In this document: positions 62,976 to 64,000 of the stretch, piece by piece
Layout of the letters: every line of letters starts with the position of its first letter
Position numbering within the stretch: the first letter of the stretch is position 1
NCBI RefSeq assembly: GCF_022230925.1
Contig: NZ_JAKKFH010000001.1
Coordinates: forward strand, 186,001-250,000
DNA: 64,000 nucleotides
DNA from: Micromonospora alfalfae
GTDB lineage: Bacteria > Actinomycetota > Actinomycetes > Mycobacteriales > Micromonosporaceae
Direction: 5' to 3'
Made by a program: the position numbers and the translations under genes
Notes under the pieces: model-generated
What the model was told of the DNA's origin: nothing
Database searches by the model: none
The model's input: only the letters and a program-made list of their open reading frames with translations

Positions 62976-64000
62976 TCAGCCCAGCTCGGCTACCAGCTCC
63001 TCGACCGAGGTGACCGGCCGCTGGCAGACGAAACCCCGGCAGACGTACGCGGCGGACCGCCCCTCGACCAGCGGACGGTCGGCGAGCAGCGGCACACCCG
63101 GCTGGTCCGGACGCCCGGCGACGACCACCGCTCCGGGCGGCGCGTGCCGGCGGGCGGCGGCCACCAGGGGGTCGCCGGCCGGGTCGTCGGTGACCACTGC
63201 GATCTCGTACGGCCCGGAGAGCAACGCCTCCCCGACAGTGGCCGCGTACCCGGCGAACCGGGGGTGCCTGCCGACGATGGGCGCGACAGTGCCGAGGGCC
63301 GCCTCGGCGGCCTCCCGGTAGCGCGTCTCCCCGGTCAGCGCCGAGTACGCCACCAGCCCGGCGATCAACGCCGACCGGCCGGACGGGGTGGCGTTGTCGG
63401 TGGGGTCGGCCGGCCGCGCGACGAGCCGCTCCGCGTCGTCGGCGGTGTCGTAGAAGGCACCACCGGGCGCGGCGAAGTGCGCGAGGGCGGTGTCCAGCAG
63501 CTCGCCGGCCACTGTGAGCCAGCGGCCCTCGCCGGTGAGCTGGTGCAGCGCGCAGAATGCCTCGGCGACGCAGCCGTAGTCCTCCAGGACACCGGCCGGC
63601 TCGCCGACCTTGCCGTCCCGGGAGACTCGGCGCAGCCGGCCGTCCACCAGGTGCACGGTGGCCAGGTGCTCGGCGGCCTGGCGCATCGCCCCGTCGGCGA
63701 CGATGGTGACGCCGTCCATCAGGTTGGCGTCCTCGTCCTGCGGGGACGCGTACACGGCGGCGACCTGCTGGAACTCGGCGATGGCGGTGATCGCCAGGCC
63801 GTTCCAGGCGGCCACCACCTTGTCGTCGAGGGCCGGCTGGGGGCGGGTGTCCCGGGCGGCGAGGAGCCGCCCGACCACCTGCTGCCAGCGGGCACGCACC
63901 TCGGGCGCGGCGTCGTCCACGTCCCGGGCGAGCTTGAGCACGCTCATGCCGTGCTCAAAGGTGCCCTGGTCGGTGACTGTGAACAGGTCGGCGGCGAACC
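62976..64000 (-). CDS. YyaL/DUF255-type thioredoxin-domain protein, C-terminal part
   Basis: About 340 residues are visible. The frame is open to the right edge, so the N-terminal thioredoxin-like domain is outside. The visible end begins FAADLFTVTDQGTFEHGMSVLKL and continues with the alpha/alpha-barrel segment typical of the family (AWNGLAITAIAEFQ, VLEDYGCVAEAFCALHQLTGEGRWL, NATPSGRSALIAGLV). A C-terminal motif YVCRGFVCQRPV carries two cysteines. The role is not settled for this family. It precedes purK on the same strand. Confidence 0.85.
   Translation of the reverse strand, partial: FAADLFTVTDQGTFEHGMSVLKLARDVDDAAPEVRARWQQVVGRLLAARDTRPQPALDDKVVAAWNGLAITAIAEFQQVAAVYASPQDEDANLMDGVTIVADGAMRQAAEHLATVHLVDGRLRRVSRDGKVGEPAGVLEDYGCVAEAFCALHQLTGEGRWLTVAGELLDTALAHFAAPGGAFYDTADDAERLVARPADPTDNATPSGRSALIAGLVAYSALTGETRYREAAEAALGTVAPIVGRHPRFAGYAATVGEALLSGPYEIAVVTDDPAGDPLVAAARRHAPPGAVVVAGRPDQPGVPLLADRPLVEGRSAAYVCRGFVCQRPVTSVEELVAELG

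Overview
The window looks like a chromosomal segment of a high-GC actinomycete, most likely Micromonospora or a close relative in the Micromonosporaceae. The evidence is the very high GC content, frequent GTG starts, ATGA/GTGA stop-start overlaps, a WhiB regulator, coenzyme F420 genes and a DUF3499 gene. The gene order DUF3499, metallopeptidase-like, whiB2-type, fbiA, fbiB, manC-type, TIGR03089, acyl-CoA dehydrogenase, purE/purK resembles the fbiA/fbiB to purE/purK neighbourhood of Mycobacterium tuberculosis (from memory, not searched). No rRNA, tRNA, CRISPR, transposase or phage gene was recognised.

Layout. (1) 1-4.8 kb is a type VII-secretion/polymorphic-toxin locus: a YbaB-like protein, a WXG100-like protein and a large toxin cut by the left edge just as its papain-like (glutamine deamidase type) domain begins. 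Divergent from it is an unusual Imm35-like/YwqJ-deaminase/SUKH-3 fusion. (2) 4.8-9.1 kb and 17-27 kb form one putative polyamine/GABA catabolic regulon in two blocks. It has a Pot-type ABC importer, a FAD amine oxidoreductase, a saccharopine-dehydrogenase-like enzyme, an Lrp regulator, a putrescine-type aminotransferase, an aminobutyraldehyde dehydrogenase, a GABA aminotransferase and another aldehyde dehydrogenase. (3) Between the two blocks (9.9-14.5 kb) sits a van-like operon: response regulator, sensor kinase, fold-type II PLP serine/threonine dehydratase or racemase, D-Ala-D-X ligase and VanX-type dipeptidase. (4) 27-38 kb holds DUF3499, the metallopeptidase-like gene, whiB, a DUF4331 operon, fbiC, and fbiA-fbiB. 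(5) 37-46 kb carries an ArsR regulator, a NUDIX hydrolase, mannose-1-phosphate guanylyltransferase, a glycosyltransferase, TIGR03089 and acetoacetyl-CoA synthetase. (6) 48.9-53.1 kb is an ECF sigma/anti-sigma/ABC-transporter operon behind a perfect CRP-type site. (7) 53-64 kb carries an acyl-CoA dehydrogenase, a UDP-sugar dehydrogenase, a giant 1630-residue membrane protein, purE, purK and a YyaL-type protein cut by the right edge.

The non-coding DNA is rich in structured repeats. Five copies of a 67-68 bp palindrome with GATCTTGCA(C/G)TT ends each lie just downstream of a minus-strand stop codon. Several other long palindromes carry GATC near their tips. A short ATGAGCGCGAGGAGTG repeat sits exactly at gene junctions and supplies a start codon. 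A 1.2-kb spacer before the aminotransferase gene is packed with tandem arrays. The most distinctive candidates for new biology are the van-like operon with a dehydratase/racemase, the deaminase flanked by two immunity-type domains, and the palindrome family.
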